Source of the DNA: Methanobacteriota archaeon
Lineage (GTDB): Archaea; Thermoplasmatota; Poseidoniia; Poseidoniales; Poseidoniaceae
Direction: 5' to 3'
NCBI GenBank assembly: GCA_004195635.1
Contig: PSPT01000008.1
Location: 70,380 to 127,471 of the forward strand
Length of the DNA stretch: 57,092 nt
The position numbers and the translations under genes were made by a program. Under the pieces are notes generated by a model that saw only the letters and a program-made list of their open reading frames with translations, was not told the origin of the DNA and made no database searches. The number at the start of each line of letters is the position of its first letter. The stretch's first letter is position 1. Shown here piece by piece: positions 16,174-24,018 of this stretch.

Positions 16174-16399
16174 TATTTTCACCAACAAATTCCTCGTTCC
16201 AAGAAAGTAGCCATTGTGGGTCACAGGCTTGGTATAAAAATGCGACATAGCCACCATTGATACGATCTGGCATTGGTATTGAACGCTTTGTTAAATTATA
16301 AACATCACGCAAGTGTAATAGCAAGTTCTTCAATACATCCAAAGATTCGTGATGTAGACTAACAGGGACACGATCCCAGTCCACTCGGACCGGTTGCAT
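16166..16399 (-). CDS. 77-aa protein in ribosomal operon, unknown function
   Basis: ATG 16399 follows GAGGTGA at five bases. The sequence starts MQPVRVDWDRVPVSLHHESL, then a helix (LDVLKNLLLHLRDVYNL), a central turn (SIPMPDRINGG) and a Trp-rich end (ACDPQWLLSWNEEF). There is no zinc motif and no membrane helix. It sits between S17e and the TrmJ-like gene with overlapping ends (8 bp with trmJ) and 10 bp after S17e, so it is expressed with ribosomal proteins. Not recognised; a translation-related role is inferred from position only. Confidence 0.7.
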   Translation of the reverse strand: MQPVRVDWDRVPVSLHHESLDVLKNLLLHLRDVYNLTKRSIPMPDRINGGYVAFLYQACDPQWLLSWNEEFVGENNG

Positions 16400-16409
16400 T
16401 AATGTCACC

Positions 16410-16601
16410 TCAATCTACACGGCGTTGGCGGTAACAGGTCACATAGCCTGCAATCCAATTGCGTAGGCGCTTGTTACTGACATCGGTGTATTGCTCTACC
16501 AATTTCTTGTTGTGTTCAAAATCATCAGTAAATTCATCACCGTAGATTTCACAAAGTCGAATTGCTCTGATTTTAATAAATGAAGGTCGAATATTTCCCA
16601 T
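16410..16601 (-). CDS. rps17e: Ribosomal protein S17e (eS17)
   Basis: Small-subunit protein of archaea and eukaryotes. 63 residues from ATG 16601, which follows GAGGTGATAGTT; the upstream extension to 16622 overlaps the L31e end and is not needed. Diagnostic segments are [36 protein letters not shown] and [12 protein letters not shown]. Its place directly after L31e differs from the common archaeal order, where aIF6 and L18Ae follow L31e. Confidence 0.92.
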   Translation of the reverse strand: MGNIRPSFIKIRAIRLCEIYGDEFTDDFEHNKKLVEQYTDVSNKRLRNWIAGYVTCYRQRRVD

Positions 16602-16611
16602 AACTATCACC

Positions 16612-16887
16612 TCACTCCTCAACGAGTTTTACCTCAATAGGAATTTCATCTTCCTCAAAGCGAGTAACTTGAACCCTCACCTTTCGAGGGGGGTTCTCAA
16701 TACCGTTTGCCCAAATGTGTTCGTTAACACTTGGGTCAATGTATATCTCCTCATCTTCCTGAACTTTGAGATGACGAATTACTTCGTTACGAATAATCTT
16801 GATTGCACGAGGTGCTCTCTTGTATCGAGTAATGTTCCAAGCACCTCGAAGAGGTACCACTAATTCGCTAATATTTCCACGTCCCAT
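16612..16887 (-). CDS. rpl31e: Ribosomal protein L31e (eL31)
   Basis: Large-subunit protein near the peptide exit tunnel. 91 residues; ATG 16887 follows AAGGTG at six bases. Characteristic parts are [52 protein letters not shown] and an acidic C-terminus. It starts 10 bp after L39e, the conserved archaeal neighbour. Confidence 0.94.
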   Translation of the reverse strand: MGRGNISELVVPLRGAWNITRYKRAPRAIKIIRNEVIRHLKVQEDEEIYIDPSVNEHIWANGIENPPRKVRVQVTRFEEDEIPIEVKLVEE

Positions 16888-16897
16888 ATTTTACACC

Positions 16898-17053
16898 TTA
16901 CCTCTGTAATTTGCTTCGTCGCCAATGATGGCGTTTTCCATGAGTAGTTACATTGCGGTTTGTCCTAAGCATTACCCAAACAGGTACACGGCGGTTTTGC
17001 TTAACGACCTTGTTGAGGCGGGCTTTCTTTGCTGTAGGTTTATTTCGTGCCAT
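16898..17053 (-). CDS. rpl39e: Ribosomal protein L39e (eL39)
   Basis: A 51-residue basic protein lining the exit tunnel, too short for long-ORF calling. ATG 17053, TAA at 16898-16900. It reads [20 protein letters not shown], continues [16 protein letters not shown], and ends [10 protein letters not shown]. The [11 protein letters not shown] and RRSKL segments are family hallmarks. It lies 6 bp after PDCD5 and 10 bp before L31e, the normal gene order. Confidence 0.95.
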   Translation of the reverse strand: MARNKPTAKKARLNKVVKQNRRVPVWVMLRTNRNVTTHGKRHHWRRSKLQR

Positions 17054-17059
17054 AAGTAA

Positions 17060-17419
17060 TCACACTCTTCGGATTGTTGGTTCACGGCGTTGCTCTTGTA
17101 AGCCGGAAAGGATTTTCTTTAAGGTTGATTCATTGAGCGGGATGATGATTCTCCCTTGGGAATGAAGGGATGTAAGATGAGTCTTCACTGAAATCGCCAA
17201 TTCAGGATAAGCAAGTTCAACTGTTGCAAGTCTTGAACGTGCTTCGGGGCAAAGAATTGTACGCATCATATTGTTCAGATGATCTTTCTCAGCGGCCTGT
17301 ACTTGTGCACTTTCTTCAGATTGAAGTTGGTCCATTGCTTGGGACTCAGCCTGTTGCTTCAAGGCTTGAATACGTTTTTGGCGAATCCGCAACAACTCCT
17401 CATCCTGTTCAACAGACAT
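17060..17419 (-). CDS. PDCD5/TFAR19-family DNA-binding protein
   Basis: Archaeal homologue of programmed cell death 5, a helical protein that in archaea accompanies S19e and binds nucleic acid or ribosome-associated partners; its exact role is not settled. 119 residues from ATG 17419, preceded by AAGGTGA at five bases. A charged N-terminal helix (EQDEELLRIRQKRIQALKQQ) is followed by the conserved core LCPEARSRLATVELAYPELA, VKTHLTSLHSQGRI and LKKILSGLQ, and a basic tail. The core motif and operon position make the family call secure. Confidence 0.92.
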   Translation of the reverse strand: MSVEQDEELLRIRQKRIQALKQQAESQAMDQLQSEESAQVQAAEKDHLNNMMRTILCPEARSRLATVELAYPELAISVKTHLTSLHSQGRIIIPLNESTLKKILSGLQEQRREPTIRRV

Positions 17420-17440
17420 TGAGGTCACCTTTTCACATCC

Positions 17441-17935
17441 TTAGTATTTATTCAATCCGGGGAAAGAAGTATCTGCTGATTCCTTAACAGAACGAGCAGC
17501 TGAATCTAGAATTTTGTGACCTGCACCGGTAACCTTGCGGCCCTTGTACAAATCCATCTTTTCTCCTTCGGCATCTTCAATGATGCGATGGAGTACTTTT
17601 TCGACCAAGCCGGCGTCCTCGAGTTGCTGCAATATTGAGCGGACAATTTTTCTACTGCCAGATTTTGCTCGGTTTGGTTGTGCCCCACGGTCAACCTTGC
17701 CGCCATAGGATTGAGCGAGGTGATTTACTCCGATTGGACCATTCATGGCAACCTTGCGAAGGATAGCAGCAGCACGAGTTTGCCACCATTCAGCGCTTAC
17801 CGGAGGGTTTTCGCGGTGTATACCAGTTTTGACACTTACGGCCCATTCAGGCAACTCAATAGAGTGGTCAGAAGATAAGGTTGAAGCAACCTCAGGCAGT
17901 AATAGGCCAGCCGGAACATCGTAAAATGTAGTCAT
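17441..17935 (-). CDS. rps19e: Ribosomal protein S19e (eS19)
   Basis: First gene of the ribosomal operon and a small-subunit protein needed for 30S assembly. 164 residues, with TTFYDVPAGLLLPEVAS, LPEWAVSVKTG, SAEWWQTRAAAILRKVAMNG, GVNHLAQSYGGK and the winged-helix segment VRSILQQLEDAGLVE. The ATG at 17935 is preceded by GGTG. A C-terminal extension (ARSVKESADTSFPGLNKY) slightly exceeds the usual length of about 150. Confidence 0.94.
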   Translation of the reverse strand: MTTFYDVPAGLLLPEVASTLSSDHSIELPEWAVSVKTGIHRENPPVSAEWWQTRAAAILRKVAMNGPIGVNHLAQSYGGKVDRGAQPNRAKSGSRKIVRSILQQLEDAGLVEKVLHRIIEDAEGEKMDLYKGRKVTGAGHKILDSAARSVKESADTSFPGLNKY

Positions 17936-17960
17936 GCGTACACACCAAGCGAATCGCCGA

Positions 17961-18008
17961 CCGACTCCCCGTATATGAAACAGTCGGATTCAATTGGGTC
18001 TATAAAAG
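17961..18008 (-). promoter_or_regulatory. Promoter of the S19e operon with inverted repeat near the start site
   Basis: CTTTTATA (18001-18008, minus strand) is a good TATA box about 70 bp before the S19e ATG. Counting about 26 bp puts transcription start near 17978. CCGACT (17961-17966) and AGTCGG (17982-17987) form an inverted repeat spanning that point, a possible operator or 5'-leader stem. Confidence 0.5.
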
Positions 18009-18156
18009 CCCACTAAGACGAGATTCCACACCCGCAAAGATTGCAATTGTTGGACGAAAATAGAGGTTTTGTCTTGATATTGGACAAAGGGAAATATCCC
18101 ATTTGGGCGTTTTACAATAGGTAAGTATTGAATGCACCCTCCACCCCGCCCAAAAT

Positions 18157-18966
18157 ATGCGCAAGGCTTTGGCACAAAACCCGAACTTGCTTCGCACGCT
18201 CTTAGGGCTCTCTTTCACACTTGTGTTTTTCCTTTCCTACGCTGTATATGGGGCAACGGTTGACAGTACATATTTTGTCTATTCTAATGAGAGTCAGGAA
18301 AGCGAAATGGATTTGAATCTGATTTCAAATAATACATTTCAGCGTGATGGTGAGATGTGGACTGCTTGGACTTGGGAATTCACCACAGACGGAGGCAATT
18401 TAACCTGGATTAATGCAAGTATTCTTGATGCTGGCGCCGAGGGAGAAATTCGCTTGCTTAATACTGGAGATGGATATTGGAGCCATCCTGACCTAGGGGA
18501 CCCCGAGGCAGAATTATTTTCGTGTGCAGAATATTGTTTCAAAAATGGTAGCCATTCAGCACCTGTCATTGAAGGTGAAGCAACCGTAACTGGATTAACT
18601 CATCATAACCCGAGTAGGCGCGATGGAGGTACGGTAAGAGCAGTAGATCTCGTAGAAGCAAAATCTATGGCCAACGAGGAAGTACTGTATGAACATGGAG
18701 ATAATACTTGGCAAGTGATAGTCCAACTATCTGGTGACCACACACAAGAACCACAAGTTTTCGCTACTTCTGTTAATGAGGAACTCGGTGAAATTGAACA
18801 ATTTGAACTAGATCCAGCGACTGAAATGGTCTGGGCTTTGGCTGCAGTAATTGGTTGTTTTGCTATGGTTTTAGTTCCGTCATTCAGCATCTATTTTGCT
18901 GCAAATGCTCGGCGGGATAAGGCTGAGTTGCATACTGTAATTGACACTGAAAGTGGAGAGGATTGA
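18157..18966 (+). CDS. Two-helix membrane protein with extracytoplasmic domain
   Basis: 269 residues. An N-terminal membrane helix or signal anchor (about 12-34, LLGLSFTLVFFLSYAVYGAT) is followed by a roughly 195-residue beta-rich outer domain (EMWTAWTWEFTTDGGNLTW and similar), and a C-terminal helix at about 225-249 (MVWALAAVIGCFAMVLVPSF) with a short charged tail. Two cysteines in SCAEYC may form a disulfide outside the cell. It diverges from the S19e operon and precedes the giant surface gene by 130 bp. Family not recognised; a cell-surface role is inferred. Confidence 0.75.
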   Translation: MRKALAQNPNLLRTLLGLSFTLVFFLSYAVYGATVDSTYFVYSNESQESEMDLNLISNNTFQRDGEMWTAWTWEFTTDGGNLTWINASILDAGAEGEIRLLNTGDGYWSHPDLGDPEAELFSCAEYCFKNGSHSAPVIEGEATVTGLTHHNPSRRDGGTVRAVDLVEAKSMANEEVLYEHGDNTWQVIVQLSGDHTQEPQVFATSVNEELGEIEQFELDPATEMVWALAAVIGCFAMVLVPSFSIYFAANARRDKAELHTVIDTESGED

Positions 18967-19096
18967 TTTCCAGTCCGATGTTTATCTTTATTGAGATAGA
19001 CAATAAATATCTGCCATGAAAATCAAGTACTAGAGTCATTTTCTATAACTATTGAGGGGCTATTTGATATAGATTGGTTAGGGTCAATGAACCTGT

Positions 19097-22000
19097 ATGC
19101 GGCAAATTAGGTCTGTTCTCGCTTGCGTTGCGGTCCTATTAATCATGGATATACTCGTCGCGATTACCCCTACTATAGTATATTATGAACAGAATGTAGA
19201 AGATGAAGACAAATATGCTTCAGCACGTACATCAGGCATTGATGTTCACCCAACGATTGTCAAGTTTAATTATCCTAATTCAGCGGACCAAGACAAATAT
19301 AAAATGTTTAGTAGCAACCATCCAATCCCTAATTTCAATCGCCCTGAATTGCTCTTTGTTATTGACGGCATGAAGGGGGTTGATTTGCAAATAACCATTA
19401 CGATTGAAAATATTGGAGTGAATCCAAGTGGCACATTTAATACACAAATTAAAGTCTTACATGATGAGTATTCAGAGTTTGTTTTACTAGACACCCAAAT
19501 TGCCAGCGCCAGCATTAATCCAGGCTCAACGGCAGACATTACTTTCACTTGGAACCCAACCTACTCCGGCAACCATTCTATGCTCATTACCTCATTACAC
19601 TCAACTGATGATAATACCGGAAATGACTTACTTTCACGTCACCTTACCATCGGCTCAATATATGATAATTGTGATGATCTTTCACAATGGACCGTCGGTT
19701 CAAGTTGGTCTTCAAGTACTGAGGCGGCAATTTCGGCTGGAAGATCTTGTCATGTTGGTAATGGCGTAAGTTCCAATTATGGAAATGGCTTAACCACCTC
19801 GCTATACACTCCAATTTTTGACCTTTCAAACAGACACCCAAATCCAACTCGCGCTATTGGTCTGTCCTTCTTTGCCACCGGTGCAGGCGAGGCTAACGAT
19901 ATTGTTTCATTTCAAGGAAGAAGGGCTGATGGACAATGGGAACAAATTGGAATTATTGGAGGAAATATTGATACAAATCTCAATTCTTGGAATACCAATA
20001 CAAATACCGTAGGTTCTCAAACTCTACCAGTTATGCCAATGAATGTTGGACAACTTCATGCTACAAGCCAATTTAGGATGCAATTCACCTCGGATGCAAG
20101 TGGAACAAATATTGGCTACTGGATTGATGATTTAGTATGGTATTATGACGAAATAGCCCGTGAGAGTGAGTTCGATTGGAATATTGGAGTCAATAATCAG
20201 TCAAGTGCCCGTAGAGGATATTGGACTGATCAATTAGTTACTATTCACAATAATGGAAATGCATCGGATAGATTTTTACCGACTGTAACGGGGCTTCCTT
20301 CGGAGTGGGATGTTTCTTTCCTGCACGAATCGGGAGGAGGAATTAATTCACTTTCGGGAGTGATGGTTTTGCCCGGAGAAAGTCATAACATTAGAGTGCG
20401 ATTGAAGCCAGGGGAAAATGCAACTATTGGACCGGCACAATACAATTTGAAAATTACCAGTGCCACATATTCTACGCATTACGACCTCAAGCAAATGTCA
20501 GTAAATGTTGACCCCGACTTTATTCCCGAAATTCAAGAAATGACAAGTATTCCTGCTTGTGCACCTGGCAGCACCTGCGAGTTCTTTGTAGAGGTGAATA
20601 ATATTGGCGATGCATCCGATTCCTTTGACCTTTCAGTTCGCGACATAAACATTCGTAGCGGCTGGACATTGGGGCTAACTTGGAGTCAAGTTACACCAAT
20701 TACTATCTCAGCAGGTAGTTCAGAAATGGTAAAATTCGTCATCAGCGTTCCCGCTGATGCTGAACCCGATTTGACCAGTTCCATTTGGTTTGATGTCAAT
20801 AGTTTTACTGACCCATCACGGGTCGATTCAAAGATAATTGAAGCAAAAGCAGCAATGGTAAGTAATGCCGAAGTAGGCCTTGACCCGAGTGTAAATGCAG
20901 GGGCTGATTGGAGTGTGATACCAGGTGGCTCAACTTCTGTTACATTCACCCTTTGGAATAATGCAACACGGCAAGATGTATTTGATGTAGGTGTACTGGT
21001 GCAAGGAGGGCGTTCTTGGAATGTTTCTCAGCCAAGTGTTTCTTCGATGGCAGTAAATCCATCATCACATGCGACATTCACCGTCAGTGTTAGTGCACCA
21101 ACAACTGGTCAGGCAAATGACCCGGGCCCCATTATCACTCCATACGCAACTAGCACTAGATCTAATACAAATGCAACTGCAACGGCTTTCACAAACCTTG
21201 TTATTGCCCCCCAATATGACTTGGTAATAAGAGAAGTCTACTTTCCTGCAATAATTGAACCTGGAGTGGCTACTGCTTATTCTGTGGAAATTGAAAATGA
21301 TGGCAATGGCGTAGTAAATGCAGAGATAAGCATACCAAATATGCCGGAATCTTGGGATTGGTGGACAGTTGTTGATGGAGAAAACCAAAGTGGGCCGATT
21401 AGTCTAACTCCTTCATATGAATTAAAAGATACTGCATCAATTGACATAATGATGCTATTACCTCCTGATGAGGAGCCAAATGAGGAACTTGACTTACAGA
21501 TCTTAGTAGTGCCTTCTGATGGAGGAATTGATTTGACCCCCGCAAATAATCAACTATACATTACAACTCTTACTGCGCAGGTAAAGCGCCCTGAAATTAG
21601 AAATTTTAATACTACTCAGATAAATATGCGTGTGGGAGAAACAATTGTACTTGATTTTGAAGTTCACAATGTAGGGAATGTCGGAGACCCCAACTTACGA
21701 GTAAAAGCACAATTGCAAACTATGCCTCAGACAAGTGGGGTAGAACTATTGTTAATCAATTTAGACAACCCAAGTATTTCGGCATCAGAATCCAATTGGA
21801 TTGATATTTCACAACCTGCAAGAGGGATTGGTCACCTGCAACTGAAAGTAATAGTATCGGATGAAACCCCCATTAATACTAATATTGCAATTACCATTGT
21901 TGTTGAAGGGGGAGATGGAGGTAACGATTTACCCATTACATTAAATGAAAATGTTGTGATTGTAGTTGATGAAAGGAGAGATGTTTCCCTCGATGTATAT

Positions 22001-22840
22001 TATGAAACTTCACAAGTAATGGCTGGAAGTGCAATGCAATTTAGTTTCACCGCTTGGAGTAACTCGAGTGTGTTGGAAACTCTTGAATTAGCACCGCAAT
22101 TCCCCCAAGGGTGGTCCCTTGAATGCGATGGCTTGCAAATTGACACCGGCATTGAAATCACCCTAATCAAAAGTGATGGGATGCGTCCAACCTCATCTGT
22201 AGTTGAGTGTACCTTGCTAAATGGCGGTGACATATACGATGGAGAACTCACATGGGTAATCAGTAATCAGGAAGGAGAGGAGATCATGAGTGGAGAGGAT
22301 TTTTTCACTTTCACCACTTCTAATGATGATGCAAAGGGTGCTTTAGACTACATCAATATGGATACAAAAACATTGGCAATCGTGGTGGTTGTATTGGTTA
22401 TTTCAGTTGTTTTCACCTTATTGATTCTAGCAAAGAAGCGGAGAGCAATTGTTGAAGATGATTATGATGAAGAGGATATTGAAAATACTCAACCTGTCCA
22501 ACCTATCCAACCTGTCCAACCTGTCCAACCTGTCCAACCTGTCCAACCTTTCCAACCTATCCAACCTGTCCAACCTGTCCAACCTGTCCAACCTTTCCAA
22601 CCTATCCAACCCCAACCTATCCAACCTATCCAACCTATCCAACCTGTCCAACCTGTCCAACCAGTCCACCAGCCTCCTGCCACCTTAACCGCTGCCCAAG
22701 CACCACAATGGACTGATGAACAATTAGTTGCTTCAGGATGGACTGCTGAAGAAATTCAATATCATAGAATGCAATCCTCAACTGTGTCATCCCCAGAACA
22801 AGAGAGTAAATCTCTAAAAGATGCCTTTTCTGCACTATAG
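19097..22840 (+). CDS. Giant surface protein with repeated beta-sandwich domains and QPV/QPI tail
   Basis: 1247 residues. An N-terminal membrane/signal helix (about 5-24, [20 protein letters not shown]) is followed by about 1060 residues of tandem immunoglobulin-like beta-sandwich domains with CARDB/NPCBM-like wording, such as [52 protein letters not shown] and [17 protein letters not shown] jelly-roll-like domain with two Cys (DNCDDLSQW and GRSCHVGNG) lies near 190-350. One C-terminal membrane helix at about 1095-1117 precedes an acidic stretch, 20 QP(V/I/F) repeats and a final [19 protein letters not shown] module in the cytoplasm. Likely a wall-anchored adhesin or S-layer-associated protein. 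It heads a cluster with the two next genes. Confidence 0.8.
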   Translation: MRQIRSVLACVAVLLIMDILVAITPTIVYYEQNVEDEDKYASARTSGIDVHPTIVKFNYPNSADQDKYKMFSSNHPIPNFNRPELLFVIDGMKGVDLQITITIENIGVNPSGTFNTQIKVLHDEYSEFVLLDTQIASASINPGSTADITFTWNPTYSGNHSMLITSLHSTDDNTGNDLLSRHLTIGSIYDNCDDLSQWTVGSSWSSSTEAAISAGRSCHVGNGVSSNYGNGLTTSLYTPIFDLSNRHPNPTRAIGLSFFATGAGEANDIVSFQGRRADGQWEQIGIIGGNIDTNLNSWNTNTNTVGSQTLPVMPMNVGQLHATSQFRMQFTSDASGTNIGYWIDDLVWYYDEIARESEFDWNIGVNNQSSARRGYWTDQLVTIHNNGNASDRFLPTVTGLPSEWDVSFLHESGGGINSLSGVMVLPGESHNIRVRLKPGENATIGPAQYNLKITSATYSTHYDLKQMSVNVDPDFIPEIQEMTSIPACAPGSTCEFFVEVNNIGDASDSFDLSVRDINIRSGWTLGLTWSQVTPITISAGSSEMVKFVISVPADAEPDLTSSIWFDVNSFTDPSRVDSKIIEAKAAMVSNAEVGLDPSVNAGADWSVIPGGSTSVTFTLWNNATRQDVFDVGVLVQGGRSWNVSQPSVSSMAVNPSSHATFTVSVSAPTTGQANDPGPIITPYATSTRSNTNATATAFTNLVIAPQYDLVIREVYFPAIIEPGVATAYSVEIENDGNGVVNAEISIPNMPESWDWWTVVDGENQSGPISLTPSYELKDTASIDIMMLLPPDEEPNEELDLQILVVPSDGGIDLTPANNQLYITTLTAQVKRPEIRNFNTTQINMRVGETIVLDFEVHNVGNVGDPNLRVKAQLQTMPQTSGVELLLINLDNPSISASESNWIDISQPARGIGHLQLKVIVSDETPINTNIAITIVVEGGDGGNDLPITLNENVVIVVDERRDVSLDVYYETSQVMAGSAMQFSFTAWSNSSVLETLELAPQFPQGWSLECDGLQIDTGIEITLIKSDGMRPTSSVVECTLLNGGDIYDGELTWVISNQEGEEIMSGEDFFTFTTSNDDAKGALDYINMDTKTLAIVVVVLVISVVFTLLILAKKRRAIVEDDYDEEDIENTQPVQPIQPVQPVQPVQPVQPFQPIQPVQPVQPVQPFQPIQPQPIQPIQPIQPVQPVQPVHQPPATLTAAQAPQWTDEQLVASGWTAEEIQYHRMQSSTVSSPEQESKSLKDAFSAL
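22490..22666 (+). repeat. 9-bp tandem coding repeat (QPV/QPI), 20 copies
   Basis: Nineteen 9-bp units (CAACCTGTC, CAACCTATC or CAACCTTTC, the last CAACCAGTC) plus one 6-bp unit encode Gln-Pro-Val/Ile/Phe in the cytoplasmic tail of the surface protein. Near-identical units indicate slippage and recent change in copy number. Confidence 0.95.
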
Positions 22841-22859
22841 ATAATTCTGAGGTGAGATA

Positions 22860-23030
22860 ATGATGCCAACTGCATGGTATATTCTATTGGCAATCGTATC
22901 ATTTTGCGGAGTCGGTGCATGGTACATCCGAAATTTCACACAAAAGGTAGATCTATTACGTATTTTTGCTTTTACCGGGTCTATTGCTATGGGCGCATTG
23001 TTAATATGGACATGGAAAATGGACATCTAA
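22860..23030 (+). CDS. 56-aa two-helix membrane peptide
   Basis: Missed by long-ORF calling. GAGGTGAG stands two to three bases before ATG 22860 and five to six before ATG 22863; either may start. It reads MMPTAWYILLAIVSFCGVGA, WYIRNFTQKVDLLRIFAF, TGSIAMGALLIWTWKMDI: two membrane helices separated by a short basic loop. It lies 19 bp after the giant surface gene and 13 bp before the PqqD-like gene, so the three are surely cotranscribed. Function unknown. Confidence 0.75.
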   Translation: MMPTAWYILLAIVSFCGVGAWYIRNFTQKVDLLRIFAFTGSIAMGALLIWTWKMDI

Positions 23031-23043
23031 GTGGGGCAATTTC

Positions 23044-23508
23044 ATGGCTACTGAGGACACAAGATATCCAACCCGCCTCCCAGTATGGTGGGGGAGGCAT
23101 GGGAGCCCAGGTCCACATCCTCTTGAGAGAGGAGTTTCCGGCAAATTAGTTACCCTTAGAATTGAAAAGAAATTCAACCGCCTTGAGGCCTTTATCCGCA
23201 AAGTACTTCGGGGACCAAGAGAATTAAAACGCCCCCTTGATGATTTGAATAGCGTCATTTGGGAATTGGCAGATGGCACAAGAAGTGTTGATGATATCGT
23301 TGGCTTAATGGACATTACATTTCATGAAAAAGTTGCTCCGGCAAAGCACCGGACTGAAGCCGCATTAATGCAAATGCAACAAATAAGAATAATTGCCATG
23401 TTGAAGGAACCATTTGAGAAAAAGTGGCATATTGGACCCGGACAAATTCCAGACGGACAAAAACTAGATGAAATTGATTTAAGCAATTATTCATTTGAAG
23501 AAGAATAG
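23044..23508 (+). CDS. PqqD/RRE-like winged-helix protein
   Basis: 154 residues. Residues about 40-125 match the PqqD pattern: a beta-rich start, then LKRPLDDLNSVIWELADGTRSVDDIV with the L-N-x-x-x-W-x-L-x-D-G core, and helices ending QMQQIRIIAML. PqqD-type domains (RREs) present leader peptides to modification enzymes, but stand-alone relatives of unknown role are common in archaea. N-terminal 35 residues are Pro/Arg-rich. No radical SAM or other RiPP enzyme is adjacent. The 3' end overlaps the convergent ArsC-like gene by 22 bp. Confidence 0.75.
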   Translation: MATEDTRYPTRLPVWWGRHGSPGPHPLERGVSGKLVTLRIEKKFNRLEAFIRKVLRGPRELKRPLDDLNSVIWELADGTRSVDDIVGLMDITFHEKVAPAKHRTEAALMQMQQIRIIAMLKEPFEKKWHIGPGQIPDGQKLDEIDLSNYSFEEE

Positions 23509-23849
23509 TAAGAAAATATGTCCTCCGGTGGGCGCCCAATTACTGCAACTTCGCCATCATCGTAAATTGGGCGCTGAAGAAGTATTGGAAATTCATTGAT
23601 CAAATTAGCAACAACTTGCGGGTCATGTAGTTCATTAACAGAAACTCCAGAACGGTGAAAATCATCTTCACCAGTCCTAATAAGAGTCGGCAAAGGTGTT
23701 TTGAGACGACTTATAAGAGAAAGTAATTCAGAAACAGGGGGGGGGGTTTCTAAATATCTTACTTCAGTAAAACTGGCATTTTTTTCAGTAAGGAAAGTAA
23801 TAGTTTGTTGCGATTTTGAGCAACTTGGGTTGTGATAAAGTCGTGGCAT
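23487..23849 (-). CDS. ArsC/Spx-family glutaredoxin-like protein
   Basis: 120 residues with the thioredoxin-like ArsC pattern: LYHNPSCSKSQQT with the catalytic Cys, RYLETPPPVSELLSLI, LIRTGEDDF, LLQRPIYDDGEVAVIGRPPE with the Arg-Pro-Ile motif of arsenate reductases. It may reduce arsenate with glutaredoxin-like thiols, or be a redox or regulatory relative; no ars genes are near. GAGGTG precedes the ATG. The codons for the PPP stretch are a 10-base G/C homopolymer (23737-23746), an unstable site. It is convergent with the PqqD-like gene. Confidence 0.85.
   Translation of the reverse strand: MPRLYHNPSCSKSQQTITFLTEKNASFTEVRYLETPPPVSELLSLISRLKTPLPTLIRTGEDDFHRSGVSVNELHDPQVVANLINEFPILLQRPIYDDGEVAVIGRPPEDIFSYYSSSNE
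23737..23746. repeat. G10/C10 homopolymer inside the ArsC-like gene
   Basis: Ten consecutive G on the plus strand (C in the gene) encode most of the Pro-Pro-Pro in YLETPPPVS. A gain or loss of one base would break the reading frame after about residue 38. Confidence 0.9.
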
Positions 23850-23920
23850 TCGGGCACCTCTATGATTTGCTATGAATCAAACCAGTTGGGCCGGATAAAT
23901 TAACCTTGCTTCAATTTTGC

Positions 23921-23939
23921 AAGTATTTTGAAAATACTT
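23921..23939. promoter_or_regulatory. 19-bp perfect palindrome upstream of the TPR gene
   Basis: AAGTATTTT-G-AAAATACTT lies in the divergent spacer between the ArsC-like gene and the TPR gene, about 80 bp from each start. Its half-site AAGTATT is shared with the RHH-gene inverted repeat at 11990. It may be an operator. Confidence 0.45.
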
Positions 23940-24018
23940 TCTGACCTATTTCTCATAATTTACCAAATAATTTGATAACCATCAACAGGTAATACTTATC
24001 CATAATTGGTGAGGGTCT

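Noticed and set aside
22490-22666. CRISPR-like regular repeat
   Set aside because: The period is only 9 bp with no spacers, and it lies inside a coding frame.
22427-22683. Minus- and plus-strand low-complexity frames (LDRLDR, WTGWTG, NLSNLS)
   Set aside because: They are shadows of the 9-bp QPV repeat read in other frames.
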